Assembly: GCF_000820165.1 (NCBI RefSeq)
Contig: NZ_CDDD01000101.1
Location: forward strand, 62,001 to 126,000
Length of the DNA: 64,000 nucleotides
From: Aeromonas taiwanensis
Lineage (GTDB): Bacteria > Pseudomonadota > Gammaproteobacteria > Enterobacterales > Aeromonadaceae
Direction: 5' to 3'
Numbering within the stretch: the stretch's first letter is position 1; each line of letters starts with the position of its first letter. The translations under genes and the position numbers were made by a program. Below the pieces are notes generated by a model that made no database searches, was not told the origin of the DNA, and worked only from the letters and a program-made list of their open reading frames with translations. Of this stretch, positions 7,981 through 16,467 are shown in pieces.

Positions 7981-8630
7981 CAGCCTCCGTAACGGCGGGT
8001 ATAACGGGCCGCCAGCTTGAGACCGAACTCACTCACCAGGCTGATGGCCAGATAGATGAGGGCGGCGGCGGCGTACCAGGTAAAGGGTTGATAGGTACTG
8101 GCAGAGGCCATCTGGGCCTGGCGCATCATCTCGTTCACCCCGATGAGGGAGACCAGGGCGGTGTCCTTGAGCAGCACCAGCCACTGGTTGCCCAGCCCCG
8201 GCAGGGCGTGACGCCAGGCCTGGGGCAGCACGATGCGAAAGAAGGTGTGCCCCTTGCCCAGTCCCAGCGCCAGCGCGGCCAGCCGCTGCCCGGCGGGCAC
8301 CGCATTGAGGGCGGCCCGCAGGGTCTGGGTGGCATAGCTCGCGAACAGCAGGGAGAGGGCCAGCACGCCGCAGGCGAACGGGCTGAACTCCACGTATTCA
8401 CCTGTGATGAGGAAGAGCACCTGGGTCGAGCCGAAGTAGATGAAGAGCACCACCAGGAGTTCGGGCAGGCCGCGGATCAGGGTGGTCAAGGTGGCCACCG
8501 GCCACACCAGGGCAGGCCGCTTGCTAAGCTCGGCGGCGCTGAACGCCAGCGCCAGTACCATGCCCCCGACCAGGGATGCCAGGGCCAGCCCTAGGGTCAT
8601 CCAGGCTGCATCCAACAACAGGCTCAACAT
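7980..8630 (-). CDS. artQ: ArtQ, arginine ABC transporter permease
   Basis: A 216-residue membrane permease with about five hydrophobic segments. The EAA motif is near residue 120 (GQRLAALALGLGKGHTFFRI). It starts three bases after the artI stop codon and overlaps artM, so translation is probably coupled. It forms a heterodimeric channel with ArtM by family precedent. Confidence 0.9.
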   Translation of the reverse strand: MLSLLLDAAWMTLGLALASLVGGMVLALAFSAAELSKRPALVWPVATLTTLIRGLPELLVVLFIYFGSTQVLFLITGEYVEFSPFACGVLALSLLFASYATQTLRAALNAVPAGQRLAALALGLGKGHTFFRIVLPQAWRHALPGLGNQWLVLLKDTALVSLIGVNEMMRQAQMASASTYQPFTWYAAAALIYLAISLVSEFGLKLAARYTRRYGG

Positions 8631-8633
8631 GGC

Positions 8634-9371
8634 TTACTGCGCGAAGTACTTGTCATAGATCTTCTGATAGGTGCCGTTGGCCTTGATCTCGGCCAGCCCC
8701 TTGTTCAGCTGGGTCAGCAACTCCTGGTTGCCCTTGGCCACCGCGATGCCGAAGCCGGTGCCGAAGTACTTGGCGTCGGTCACGGGGGAGCCGATCACGC
8801 TGTACTCCTTGTGCTGCTTGAGCCAGTCGGCGGCGACTGCGGTATCGGCAAACACACCGTCGGTACGGCCGTTCATCATGTCGAGGAAGGCGCTCTGGTA
8901 GCTGGCGTACGGCACGGTCAGCAGACCCTTGCCTACCCAGTTGTCCACCAGATAGGACTGGTGGGAGGTGCCGTTCTGCACGCCGACTGTCTTGTCCACC
9001 ATCTCTTCCGGCCCCTTGAAGGCGCCCTTCTTGGCGACGAACACGGCGGAGTTCTCGTAATAGATGTCGGAGAAGTCGACCTGGGCAGCCCGCTCCGGGG
9101 TCACGTCCATGGCGGCGATGGCGGCGTCATAGCGACGGAACTTGAGGCTCGGGATCAGGCTGTCGAAGGCCTGGTTGTGGAAGCTGCATTCCAGCTTGGC
9201 CTGGGCGCAGATGGCGCGGGCCAGATCGATGTCGAACCCCTGAAACTCGTTCTTGTCGTCCAGGTATTCGAACGGCGCGTAGGTAGCCTCGGTGGCGAAC
9301 TTGATCTCTTTCGCCAGCACCTGGGTGCTCAGCAGGCCCATGGCGGCGACCAGCAACAGACTCTTTTTCAT
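8634..9371 (-). CDS. artI: Periplasmic arginine-binding protein (ArtI/ArtJ type)
   Basis: A 245-residue family 3 solute-binding protein. The signal peptide MKKSLLLVAAMGLLSTQVLA is cleaved before KEIKFATEATYAPFEYLD. The GFDIDLARAIC and DVTPERAAQVDFSDIYY motifs mark the amino-acid pocket, and the C terminus GTYQKIYDKYFAQ is typical. It lies 24 bp after artP. Only one binding protein is in this operon, whereas E. coli has artI and artJ, so I cannot assign it to one or the other. Arginine as substrate follows from the operon, argR and ARG boxes. Confidence 0.88.
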   Translation of the reverse strand: MKKSLLLVAAMGLLSTQVLAKEIKFATEATYAPFEYLDDKNEFQGFDIDLARAICAQAKLECSFHNQAFDSLIPSLKFRRYDAAIAAMDVTPERAAQVDFSDIYYENSAVFVAKKGAFKGPEEMVDKTVGVQNGTSHQSYLVDNWVGKGLLTVPYASYQSAFLDMMNGRTDGVFADTAVAADWLKQHKEYSVIGSPVTDAKYFGTGFGIAVAKGNQELLTQLNKGLAEIKANGTYQKIYDKYFAQ

Positions 9372-9395
9372 GACAGCTTCCTTATCGATTCAATA

Positions 9396-10136
9396 TCAAT
9401 GCATCAAGAATTCGGCAAACCGGCTGGTTTGCGGGGCCTGGAAGATGGCGGCGGTGCCGGATTCGATGATCCGCCCCTTCTCCAGATAGATCACCTGACT
9501 GGCCACCTTGCGGGCGAACTCCACCTCGTGGGTCACCACTACCTGGGTGATGCCGGTCTGGCTCAGGGTGCGGATGATCTCCGCCACCTCTTTGGTAATT
9601 TCAGGGTCGAGGGCCGCGGTCGGCTCGTCAAACAGCAGCACCTGGGGATCCATCATCAGGGTACGGGCGATGGCCACCCGCTGCTGCTGGCCGCCGGAGA
9701 GGCGAGCCGGCCAGGCATCGCGCTTGTCGGCCAGTTGCAGCTGGGCCAGCAGGTAGGCGCCCTTCTCGATGGCGGCCTCACGGCTCATCCCCAGCACCTT
9801 GACCGGGGCTTCAAGCAGGTTCTCCATCACGGTGAGGTGAGGCCACAGATTGTACTGCTGGAACACCATGCCCACCTTGCGACGCAGCGCCTGAGCCTGA
9901 CGGTTGAACTCGGCGGCGGGAAGGGTCGACGGGAAAGAAAATTCACTGCCTGCGATGCGCAGCACACCGGCATCCGGGGTGTCCAGCAAGTTCATCATGC
10001 GCAGCAGCGAGCTCTTGCCCGCCCCGCTCGGTCCCAGCAATACCAAGGTCTCGCCGGGGGCAGTCCGAAAACTCACCTGTTGCAGCACCGGCACCTTGTG
10101 CCAGGATTTTTCGACGCCGATTAATTCGATACCCAT
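9396..10136 (-). CDS. artP: ArtP, arginine ABC transporter ATPase
   Basis: A 246-residue ABC ATPase. Walker A is GPSGAGKSS (about residues 34-42), the Q-loop FQQYNLWPHLT, the signature LSGGQQQRVAIART and Walker B VLLFDEPTAALDPE, followed by the H-loop VVTHEVEFA. I chose the ATG at 10136, giving MGIELIGVEKSW as in E. coli ArtP. A TTG at 10145 is in frame but overlaps an ARG box. It is first in the operon and divergent from argR. Confidence 0.93.
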   Translation of the reverse strand: MGIELIGVEKSWHKVPVLQQVSFRTAPGETLVLLGPSGAGKSSLLRMMNLLDTPDAGVLRIAGSEFSFPSTLPAAEFNRQAQALRRKVGMVFQQYNLWPHLTVMENLLEAPVKVLGMSREAAIEKGAYLLAQLQLADKRDAWPARLSGGQQQRVAIARTLMMDPQVLLFDEPTAALDPEITKEVAEIIRTLSQTGITQVVVTHEVEFARKVASQVIYLEKGRIIESGTAAIFQAPQTSRFAEFLMH

Positions 10137-10144
10137 ACAGCCCA

Positions 10145-10162
10145 ACTGAATAAGTTTTCAAA
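10145..10162. promoter_or_regulatory. ARG box next to the artP start
   Basis: TGAAT-AAGT-TTTCA with flanking A/T fits the 18-bp ArgR consensus (TGAAT-WWWW-ATTCA) with two mismatches. It begins nine bases upstream of the artP ATG, a position that would block initiation. Confidence 0.6.
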
Positions 10163-10207
10163 ATTTCGTCCTGATTCTAGCGTCAGCATACGTTGATGCA
10201 AGCTATA

Positions 10208-10225
10208 TTTGAATCAATATGCAGA
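10208..10225. promoter_or_regulatory. Second ARG box between artP and argR
   Basis: TGAAT-CAAT-ATGCA at 10210-10223 differs from the ArgR consensus at two positions. A further half-site, TGAAT at 10258-10262, lies in the spacer of the likely argR promoter. Together they suggest joint control of art and autoregulation of argR. Confidence 0.6.
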
Positions 10226-10240
10226 ACAAGCGCCGCTTCC

Positions 10241-10269
10241 TTGCCAAAACAGGCATATGAATGCAAAAT
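10241..10269 (+). promoter_or_regulatory. Likely argR promoter
   Basis: TTGCCA (10241-10246), a 17-bp spacer and CAAAAT (10264-10269). The spacer contains the ArgR half-site TATGAATGCA. The argR ATG follows 67 bp downstream. Confidence 0.5.
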
Positions 10270-10336
10270 AGCAGCGCTGTTCGTATCTGCCGCCTGAGCG
10301 TGACAGGCGGTCACCACCCTCACTCGTGAGTCCAAG

Positions 10337-10807
10337 ATGAAACATAACGACAAGCAAGAAAAACTGGCCAAGGCCTTTAAAGCCTTGCTGAAAGAGGAGC
10401 GATTCGGCTCCCAGGCAGAGATAGTGACTGCCCTGCAAGAGATGGGCTTCGAGAACATCAACCAGTCCAAGGTCTCGCGCATGCTGAGCCGCTTCGGCGC
10501 CGTTCGCACCCGCAATGCCAAGATGGAGATGGTGTACTGCCTGCCGGTGGAACTGGGCGTCCCCACTACCTCCAGCCCCCTCAAGAATCTGGTACTGGAC
10601 GTCGACCACAATGGTGCCCTGGTGGTGATCCACACCAGTCCGGGTGCGGCCCAGCTCATCGCCCGCCTGCTCGACTCCCTCGGCAAGGCCGAAGGGATCC
10701 TCGGCACCATCGCCGGTGACGACACCATCTTCATTACCCCGACCAGCGACACCGACATCGAGGAGCTCTACCTCTCCGCCCTCGAGCTGTTCGAACAGAC
10801 CCCGTAA
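10337..10807 (+). CDS. argR: Arginine repressor ArgR
   Basis: A 156-residue hexameric regulator that binds L-arginine. The N-terminal winged helix (about residues 1-75) includes [30 protein letters not shown]. The C-terminal arginine-binding and trimerisation domain has [13 protein letters not shown] with the conserved aspartates. Length equals that of E. coli ArgR (156). It is divergent from artPIQM. Confidence 0.97.
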   Translation: MKHNDKQEKLAKAFKALLKEERFGSQAEIVTALQEMGFENINQSKVSRMLSRFGAVRTRNAKMEMVYCLPVELGVPTTSSPLKNLVLDVDHNGALVVIHTSPGAAQLIARLLDSLGKAEGILGTIAGDDTIFITPTSDTDIEELYLSALELFEQTP

Positions 10808-10844
10808 GGGGATCCACCGCCCAGCGGCGGTCGCGCCAGAACGC

Positions 10845-10871
10845 AAAATCCCGGCCAAGGCCGGGATTTTT
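10845..10871. terminator. Bidirectional terminator between argR and the peroxidase gene
   Basis: Stem AAAATCCCGGCC / GGCCGGGATTTT with an AA centre, followed by a T run on the plus strand and by U-rich sequence on the minus strand. Confidence 0.9.
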
Positions 10872-10889
10872 GTTATCTGCAGACCGGGC

Positions 10890-11795
10890 TTATTTGCCCT
10901 GGGCCACCAGGAAGTCGACGGACGGCGCGAAGAAGGCCGCCCCGGTCACCGCCCTGGTGAAGCGCAGCAGGTGATCGAAGTGGCTGCCCTCCCCCTTGTA
11001 CATGCTGGCCAGCATGGCGTTGAAGTGCAGCGGCGTGCGGCAGCAGGAGATGAAGTAGAGCCCCTGCTCGCTCATGGTGCCCCAGGGCATGCTCTGGCGC
11101 AGGATCTCCATGGACTCCCCCTTGGGGGTCTTGAGGTTGACCCGCTTGATGTGGGAGGTGAGCGGTTTGTCGGCAGACTCGTACTCGATGTTGTCGGCCT
11201 TGGTGCGACCTATGATGTCTTCCTGCTCCTTCAGGGCCAGCTTCTCCCAGTCGCTCATGGCGTGGACCCAGCGCTGAACATGGATGTAGGAGCCACCGGC
11301 GAATTCGCCCCCTTCGAGCAGCGCCACCTCGGCCCTGTGATCCTCCTGCGGGTTCTCGGTGCCGTCGACGAAACCGGTCAGATCGCGACAATCCAGATTG
11401 CGGAAACCACGCACCTCTTCGGCCAATTCCACCAGGCCGGCCAGCAGGGCCATGACGCGCTGACCGGCATGATGCAGCACGTCCACCCGATCGGCACGCA
11501 GTTGCACGAACAGATCGAAGGGAGTATTCGGCGCAGTCTGGCCATTGGCGGACTGTGCCATGAAGCCGCGGAACTGGGGCGGACGGGCGGCGGGGTAGAG
11601 GTCATCCCAGGCATCGGCGCCCACGGCGATCAGACCGCTGAAGCCGGCATCGGGGAAATCGGCGCTCACCGACTCCCACAAGGTCGGCAGCCTGGCCAGA
11701 CGGGCCGTCAGTTCGGCGGCATCACCGGTGCGGTTGAACATCAGATAGAGGGCGTGCAGATTCGGCTCTGCGCAGATCCCGGCTTGGGCTTTCAT
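10890..11795 (-). CDS. Dyp-type haem peroxidase (YfeX-like)
   Basis: A 301-residue dye-decolourising peroxidase of the cytoplasmic B/YfeX class. The signature GFVDGTENP holds the catalytic Asp (about residue 145). YIHVQRWVHAM contains the likely proximal haem histidine. The C-terminal PWGTMSEQGLYFISCC stretch is conserved. The ATG at 11795 follows GGAGAG. No Tat or Sec signal is visible, and no encapsulin gene is adjacent. It lies downstream of the fbp ferric transporter, on the same strand, 90 bp beyond fbpC in the opposite order, so a shared transcript is unlikely. YfeX has been tied to haem/iron chemistry; a link with iron supply here is inference. Confidence 0.88.
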   Translation of the reverse strand: MKAQAGICAEPNLHALYLMFNRTGDAAELTARLARLPTLWESVSADFPDAGFSGLIAVGADAWDDLYPAARPPQFRGFMAQSANGQTAPNTPFDLFVQLRADRVDVLHHAGQRVMALLAGLVELAEEVRGFRNLDCRDLTGFVDGTENPQEDHRAEVALLEGGEFAGGSYIHVQRWVHAMSDWEKLALKEQEDIIGRTKADNIEYESADKPLTSHIKRVNLKTPKGESMEILRQSMPWGTMSEQGLYFISCCRTPLHFNAMLASMYKGEGSHFDHLLRFTRAVTGAAFFAPSVDFLVAQGK

Positions 11796-11884
11796 GTCTC
11801 TCTCCAAAGGCGTTGGCTATGGGCGTGGCGCGATTATAAACCAGTGCCATTTCAGTTCATTGATTTCGCGACGATATCGCGCGC

Positions 11885-12934
11885 TCAGGGCAAGGGGTCA
11901 AACAACACCAGGGAATGGGGGGCCACGGCCACCCGCGCCCTCTCTCCCTCCAGGGGCTCCCCTATGCTGGCCTCCAGCTGCTGCCCCGCGCACTCCACCA
12001 GCACGCGGCAGTGATGACCCAGGAACTGCTGCTCCCGCACCGTCAGCTCGCCGTCAGCCGCCGTCGTCAGCGCCAGCTGCTGGGGCCTGAGCATGAGCTG
12101 CAGCCGCTCCCCGACCGCACGGCCATGAGGCTCGTGACCACAGATGGTCCCGAGGATGGTCTGCACGCAGTGGCTGTCCACCACCTCGGCGTCCAGGTAG
12201 TTGACCCCGCCGAGAAACTCCGCCACGAAGCGGTTCTCGGGGCGGCGATAGAGCTGCTCCGGCTGCCCCGCCTGCTCGATGTGGCCGGCCCGGAACAGTG
12301 CCAGCCGATCGGCGAAAGCGAAGGCCTCCTCCTTGCTGTGGCTAACGAAGATGGCTCCTATGCCCTGTTGCTTGAGCAGGGTGCGGATCTCGAGGATGAG
12401 CTTCATCCGCACCTGGGTGTCGATGTTGGAGAAGGGTTCATCCAGCAGCATCAACCGTGGCTTGCACACCAGGGCACGGGCAATGGCGACCCGTTGCTGC
12501 TGGCCGCCGGAGAGCTGATGGGGATAGCGCTCCCCCAGCCCCTGCAGATTGACCAGCGTCAGCGCCTCCTCCACCTGCTGCTGGCGCACGGAACGCTCGA
12601 GCCGCGTCAGGCCGAAGCCGATGTTGTCCGCCACCGTCAGATGGGGAAAGAGGGCGTAATCCTGGAAGATCATGCCGATGTTGCGCGCCTCGGGAGGCAC
12701 ATTCTCCCCCGGTCCTTCCAGCAGTGTCTCGCCGAGGCGGATCGCCCCCCCGGCCAGCGGCAACAGCCCGGCAATCGCCTTGAGCAAGGTGGTCTTGCCA
12801 CAGCCACTCGCCCCCAGCAGGCAGACAATCTCGTTGTCGGCCACCGTCAGGGACAGCTGCTCCAGCACATTGCGACCGTTGTAGCGGCAGCTGACATTCT
12901 CAACCTGCAGGCAAGACACGACTGACATCCTCAT
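11885..12934 (-). CDS. fbpC: FbpC, ferric iron ABC transporter ATPase
   Basis: A 349-residue ABC ATPase. Walker A is LLGASGCGKTT (about residue 42), the Q-loop FQDYALFPHLT, the signature QLSGGQQQRVAIARA and Walker B LMLLDEPFSNID. A C-terminal TOBE-like regulatory domain begins around residue 240. The upstream frame is open to 12979. The ATG at 12934 is preferred to the one at 12928, whose Shine-Dalgarno would touch the codon. It is the third gene of an fbpABC operon. Confidence 0.88.
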   Translation of the reverse strand: MRMSVVSCLQVENVSCRYNGRNVLEQLSLTVADNEIVCLLGASGCGKTTLLKAIAGLLPLAGGAIRLGETLLEGPGENVPPEARNIGMIFQDYALFPHLTVADNIGFGLTRLERSVRQQQVEEALTLVNLQGLGERYPHQLSGGQQQRVAIARALVCKPRLMLLDEPFSNIDTQVRMKLILEIRTLLKQQGIGAIFVSHSKEEAFAFADRLALFRAGHIEQAGQPEQLYRRPENRFVAEFLGGVNYLDAEVVDSHCVQTILGTICGHEPHGRAVGERLQLMLRPQQLALTTAADGELTVREQQFLGHHCRVLVECAGQQLEASIGEPLEGERARVAVAPHSLVLFDPLP

Positions 12935-13019
12935 ATTTCTGTTGTTCCAAAGCGGCGGCAACCGCTCGACACCCTGCACGCCAAGGCGCGATGGCGCCGT
13001 TTATATCACGTTTTCGGGC

Positions 13020-14645
13020 TCAATGGCCCGGGCCATCCAGGCTGCGGTTGATCCAGACCAGGGGGATGAGCCCCACCAGCACGATGACGATGGCGCCGAG
13101 CGCTCCCCGCTCCAGCATCTCGTCCGAGACGAACTGGTAGACGTGGGTCGCCAGGGTCTCGAAGTTGAACGGTCGCAGCAGCAGGGCGGCGGGCAACTCC
13201 TTCATGGATTCGATGAATACCAGCATGGCGCCGGCAAAGAGGCCGCGCCGCACCAGCGGCAAATGGATGCGACGCAGCATGCCGCCCGCCCCCTGCCCCA
13301 AGGATCGGGCCGCCATGTCGAGGCTGGGGGAAATCTTGTTCATGCTGCTCTCCACCGAGCCGATGGCGATGGCCACGAAGCGCACCAGGTAGCCGAACAC
13401 GATGGCGGTGAGGGTGCCGGTCAGGAGCAGACCCGGCCCCTGCATCCCCAGCCACTCGGCCAGATCGTTGATGCCAAAGTCCAGCGCCGTCAGCGGCACC
13501 AGCACCCCGATGGCCAGCACCGTGCCCGGCATGGCATAGCCCATGGCGGCGATGCGCAGGGGCAGCAGACTGCGCGTACTTCCGTCGAGGCGGCGGAAGA
13601 AGCCGAGCAACAGGGCGATCCCCATGGCAAGCAGGGCAGCCAGGGTCGAGACCGCCAGGCTGTTGCCGGCGAAGCGGACGAACTCCGGCGTCCACGACAG
13701 CGCGAAATAGCGCACCCCGTAGTCCAGCAGGATGGCGAACGGCAGGGCGAACCCCGCCAGCACCAGCCCCCAGCACCAGAGGCCAGCCAGCACGCACCGC
13801 ATCCCCGTGAGGGGGTAGCACAGCGGCTGCTCGAACCCCATGGACTTCTGGAACACCTGCTGGCGTTGGCGTGAGCGGCGCTCCACGGCGATAAGCAGCA
13901 CCACCGCCAGCAGCATCAGACAGGAAAGCTTGGCGGCGGTGGCCAGGCTGCCATAGCCGAGCCAGGTGTCGTAGATGGCGGTCGTCAGGGTATTGATGGC
14001 AAAGAAGTGGACGGTGGCGAAGTCCGCCAGGGTCTCCATCGCCACCAGGGACACCCCCACCATGATGGCGGGACGGGCAAGGGGCAGGCTCAGGCGGCGA
14101 AAACTCTGCCAGGGTGTGCAGCCGAGCAGGCGACTGGAGTGAATGAGACTGACCGACTGCTCCAGGAAGGAGGCTCGCGCCAGCAAGTAGACATAGGGGA
14201 AGAGCACCAGGGCCAGCACCCAGGCGGCGCCGCCAAGGGAGCGAATGGCCGGAAACCAGTAATCGGCCGGACTGTTCCAGCCAAAGAGTGCTCGCAGCCC
14301 CGCCTGCAGCGGGCCCGAATAGTCGAGCAGGTCGGTGTAGACGTAGGCGACGATATAGGAGGGCATGGCCATGGGCAGCATCAGCGCCCACTGCAGGGCG
14401 CGTCGTCCCGGCACCTGGCACATGGCCACCAGCCAGGCGGTGGGCACCCCGAACAGCAGACTGAGCAGCACGACCCCCAGCACCAGACCCGAGGTGTTGC
14501 GAAGGTAATCGATCAGTACCGTATCGGCGAGGTGGGCAAACAGATCCCCGTCAGCCGAGAGGGCCGAAAAGACGAGGGCAAGCACCGGCAAACCCAGCAG
14601 CAGGGCGGTGGCCCAGCTGCCGGCAATCCATCCAAAATTTTTCAT
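13020..14645 (-). CDS. fbpB: FbpB, ferric iron ABC transporter double permease
   Basis: A 541-residue membrane protein with about twelve hydrophobic segments in two homologous halves. Each has an EAA-like loop: SRLLGCTPWQSFRRLSLP near residue 185 and MAARSLGQGAGGMLRRIHLP near residue 450. This fused two-domain layout is typical of FbpB/SfuB/HitB iron permeases. It starts 39 bp after fbpA and forms the channel for Fe3+ delivered by FbpA. Confidence 0.9.
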   Translation of the reverse strand: MKNFGWIAGSWATALLLGLPVLALVFSALSADGDLFAHLADTVLIDYLRNTSGLVLGVVLLSLLFGVPTAWLVAMCQVPGRRALQWALMLPMAMPSYIVAYVYTDLLDYSGPLQAGLRALFGWNSPADYWFPAIRSLGGAAWVLALVLFPYVYLLARASFLEQSVSLIHSSRLLGCTPWQSFRRLSLPLARPAIMVGVSLVAMETLADFATVHFFAINTLTTAIYDTWLGYGSLATAAKLSCLMLLAVVLLIAVERRSRQRQQVFQKSMGFEQPLCYPLTGMRCVLAGLWCWGLVLAGFALPFAILLDYGVRYFALSWTPEFVRFAGNSLAVSTLAALLAMGIALLLGFFRRLDGSTRSLLPLRIAAMGYAMPGTVLAIGVLVPLTALDFGINDLAEWLGMQGPGLLLTGTLTAIVFGYLVRFVAIAIGSVESSMNKISPSLDMAARSLGQGAGGMLRRIHLPLVRRGLFAGAMLVFIESMKELPAALLLRPFNFETLATHVYQFVSDEMLERGALGAIVIVLVGLIPLVWINRSLDGPGH

Positions 14646-14684
14646 GAGTCCACAGAGGTTGATGGGGCCCTTGGCCCCATCTGA

Positions 14685-15689
14685 TTACAAGTCGAATTTC
14701 ACTTCATCCAGCAGCTGCAAGGCGTCCTTGCGGTGCTTGGCGTAGTCGCTGACCGGCAGGGCGTCAGCCTTGAAACTGCCCCAGGACTTGACCATGGCGG
14801 AAGGCTCGACACCGGCCTTGACCGGGTACTCGGCATTCACATCCGCATACATGTGCTGGGCGGTGTCGCCGGAGAGGAACTCCATCAGCTTCCGGGCGGC
14901 GTCCTTGTTCTTGGCATACTTGGTCATGGCCACGCCGCTCACGTTGACGTGGGCACCGCGATCACCCTGGTTCGGGAAGTTGATCTCAACTGCATCAGCC
15001 CAGGACTTCTGCGCCGGATCCTTCAGCATGGCGCCCAGGTAGTAGCTGTTGCCCAGGGAGATATCGCAGATGCCGTCCTTGATTGCCTTGACCTGATCCC
15101 GATCGTTGCCCTGTGGCTTGCGTGCCAGGTTGGCCTTGACCCCTTCCAGCCAGGTCTTGGCATCCGCCATACCGTGATGGGCGATCATGGAGGAGACCAG
15201 CGCCACATTGTACTCGTGCTTGCCGCTGCGAGTACAAATTTTTCCTTTGAATTCAGGCTTGGCCAGATCTTCGTAGCTGATGGTGGCCAGCTTGCCGAGG
15301 CGCTCCTTGCTGGAGTAGATGGCGCGCACCCGGGTAGTCAGGGCGAACCAGCGGTTCTCCGGATCCCGATAGATGGAGGGAATGTTCTCCTGCAGGGTCT
15401 CGCTGTCCACCGGCTGCACCAGGTCCTTGTCCACCAGGTCGGTCAGACGGCTGATGTCGACGGTCAGCATCAGATCCGCCGGGGAGAGCTTGCCTTCCCG
15501 CTCCAGACGCTCGTTCAGCCCCTCTTTGGCGAACACCACGTTGACCTTGATCCCGGTCTCCTTCTCGAACTGCTGGATGATGGGCTTGATCAGCTCATCC
15601 TGGCGGGTGGAGTAGACGTTCACTTCAGCGGCGAATGCCGACTGGGCGGCCAGGGTGGAGAGAGCCAGCGCCAGCATCTTCATTTTCAT
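14685..15689 (-). CDS. fbpA: FbpA, periplasmic ferric-ion-binding protein
   Basis: A 334-residue solute-binding protein. The signal peptide (MKMKMLALALSTLAAQSAFA) precedes AEVNVYSTRQDELIKP. The tyrosine pair in LGNSYYLGAML, typical of Fe3+ ligands in FbpA/FutA proteins, sits near residue 220. RAIYSSKERLGK and CTRSGKHEYN are also family features. The ATG at 15689 follows AAGGAAC. A Fur-like box directly upstream predicts repression by iron. First gene of fbpABC. Confidence 0.92.
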   Translation of the reverse strand: MKMKMLALALSTLAAQSAFAAEVNVYSTRQDELIKPIIQQFEKETGIKVNVVFAKEGLNERLEREGKLSPADLMLTVDISRLTDLVDKDLVQPVDSETLQENIPSIYRDPENRWFALTTRVRAIYSSKERLGKLATISYEDLAKPEFKGKICTRSGKHEYNVALVSSMIAHHGMADAKTWLEGVKANLARKPQGNDRDQVKAIKDGICDISLGNSYYLGAMLKDPAQKSWADAVEINFPNQGDRGAHVNVSGVAMTKYAKNKDAARKLMEFLSGDTAQHMYADVNAEYPVKAGVEPSAMVKSWGSFKADALPVSDYAKHRKDALQLLDEVKFDL

Positions 15690-15710
15690 TGTCCGTTCCT
15701 TGTGTGCGTA

Positions 15711-15729
15711 TCGATTGATAACCATTTTC
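15711..15729 (-). promoter_or_regulatory. Fur box upstream of fbpA
   Basis: TGATAACCATTTTC (15716-15729) matches 12 of 14 positions of the right part of the Fur consensus; over 19 bp the match is 13. It begins 22 bp before the fbpA ATG. Confidence 0.6.
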
Positions 15730-15810
15730 GTTTGCATTCTGCACGAGGCGCGGCCACCGGATCAAGGCGGTTCAGGGAGGTAGGATCACATATTTAACCA
15801 TTGACCAAAG

Positions 15811-15842
15811 GAAAAGGGCCGGATGGTGTTCCATCCAGCCCC
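15811..15842 (-). terminator. Terminator downstream of glnK
   Basis: On the minus strand, GGGGCTGGATGG / CCATCCGGCCC with an AACA loop and a TTTTC tail, 86 bp after the glnK stop. It separates glnK from fbpA. Confidence 0.8.
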
Positions 15843-15927
15843 TTGAAGGCCAGTTTTTCATGCTACAGGCATCGCACTCCGGCCATCCCTGCCGCCCCCC
15901 GCGGCAGCGACATGACCGGTCGCGGCA

Positions 15928-16266
15928 TCAGAGCGCCTCGTCGTCGCTCTCGCCGGTCCGGATGCGCACCGCCTGCAGCAGGTCGTAGACGAAGATCTTG
16001 CCGTCACCGATCTTGCCGGTATAGGCCGCCTTGCAGATGGCCTCGATCACCCCTTCCACGTTTTCGTCGGCGGTGGCGATCTCCAGCTTCACCTTCGGCA
16101 GGAAGTCGACCTGGTACTCGGCCCCCCGATATAATTCGGTATGCCCCTTCTGGCGACCAAAGCCCTTGACCTCCGAGACGGTCAGGCCTTCCACCCCCAG
16201 GTTGGCGATGGCCTCGCGCACGTCGTCCAACTTGAAGGGTTTGATAATCGCAGTAATCAGCTTCAT
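15928..16266 (-). CDS. glnK: PII signalling protein, GlnK type
   Basis: A 112-residue trimeric nitrogen sensor. The T-loop GFGRQKGHTELYRGAEY contains the uridylylated Tyr51. The B- and C-loop blocks AAYTGKIGDGKIFV and VRIRTGE are intact. Sequence is closer to GlnK than to GlnB of E. coli (FGRQKGH, FLPKVKLEIA). No amtB follows it, which is unusual because glnK-amtB is normally an operon; an amtB lies at 61638-63062. A -24/-12 promoter and NtrC-like half-sites precede it, fitting nitrogen-limitation control. Assignment to GlnK rather than GlnB rests mainly on the promoter. Confidence 0.85.
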   Translation of the reverse strand: MKLITAIIKPFKLDDVREAIANLGVEGLTVSEVKGFGRQKGHTELYRGAEYQVDFLPKVKLEIATADENVEGVIEAICKAAYTGKIGDGKIFVYDLLQAVRIRTGESDDEAL

Positions 16267-16304
16267 CTGGTTGCTCCCAATCCATGGTATGTCATGAATG
16301 GGTC

Positions 16305-16321
16305 ATCAATTCTTGTGCCAA
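16305..16321 (-). promoter_or_regulatory. Sigma-54 promoter of glnK
   Basis: TTGGCAC-AAGAA-TTGAT on the minus strand: a perfect -24 element (TTGGCAC) and a -12 element with one change (GA for GC). Predicted start is near 16293, 27 bp before the glnK ATG. Confidence 0.65.
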
Positions 16322-16416
16322 TTATTTTTATTGTTTACTTTCATAAAGATAGCCATTAAACCTCGAGCCTTTGCGGCTCCGGATCACCAAGGACGCGCAT
16401 CTCGCCCCATTATGAG

Positions 16417-16459
16417 GCACCAAGCTGCACCAGACTTCCTTGATGCACCAAATGAGAGC
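16417..16459. promoter_or_regulatory. NtrC-type half-site cluster between glnK and arfB
   Basis: Three direct GCACCA copies at 16417, 16427 and 16445. The last forms GCACC-AAATG-AGAGC, nine of ten matches to the NtrC consensus GCACY-N5-RGTGC. Its centre is about 160 bp upstream of the predicted sigma-54 start, a normal enhancer distance. Confidence 0.5.
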
Positions 16460-16467
16460 ATCACCCC

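Noticed and set aside
10644-12014. 456-codon plus-strand frame over the peroxidase gene
   Set aside because: Composition is that of an antisense shadow; the minus strand encodes a full Dyp-type peroxidase.
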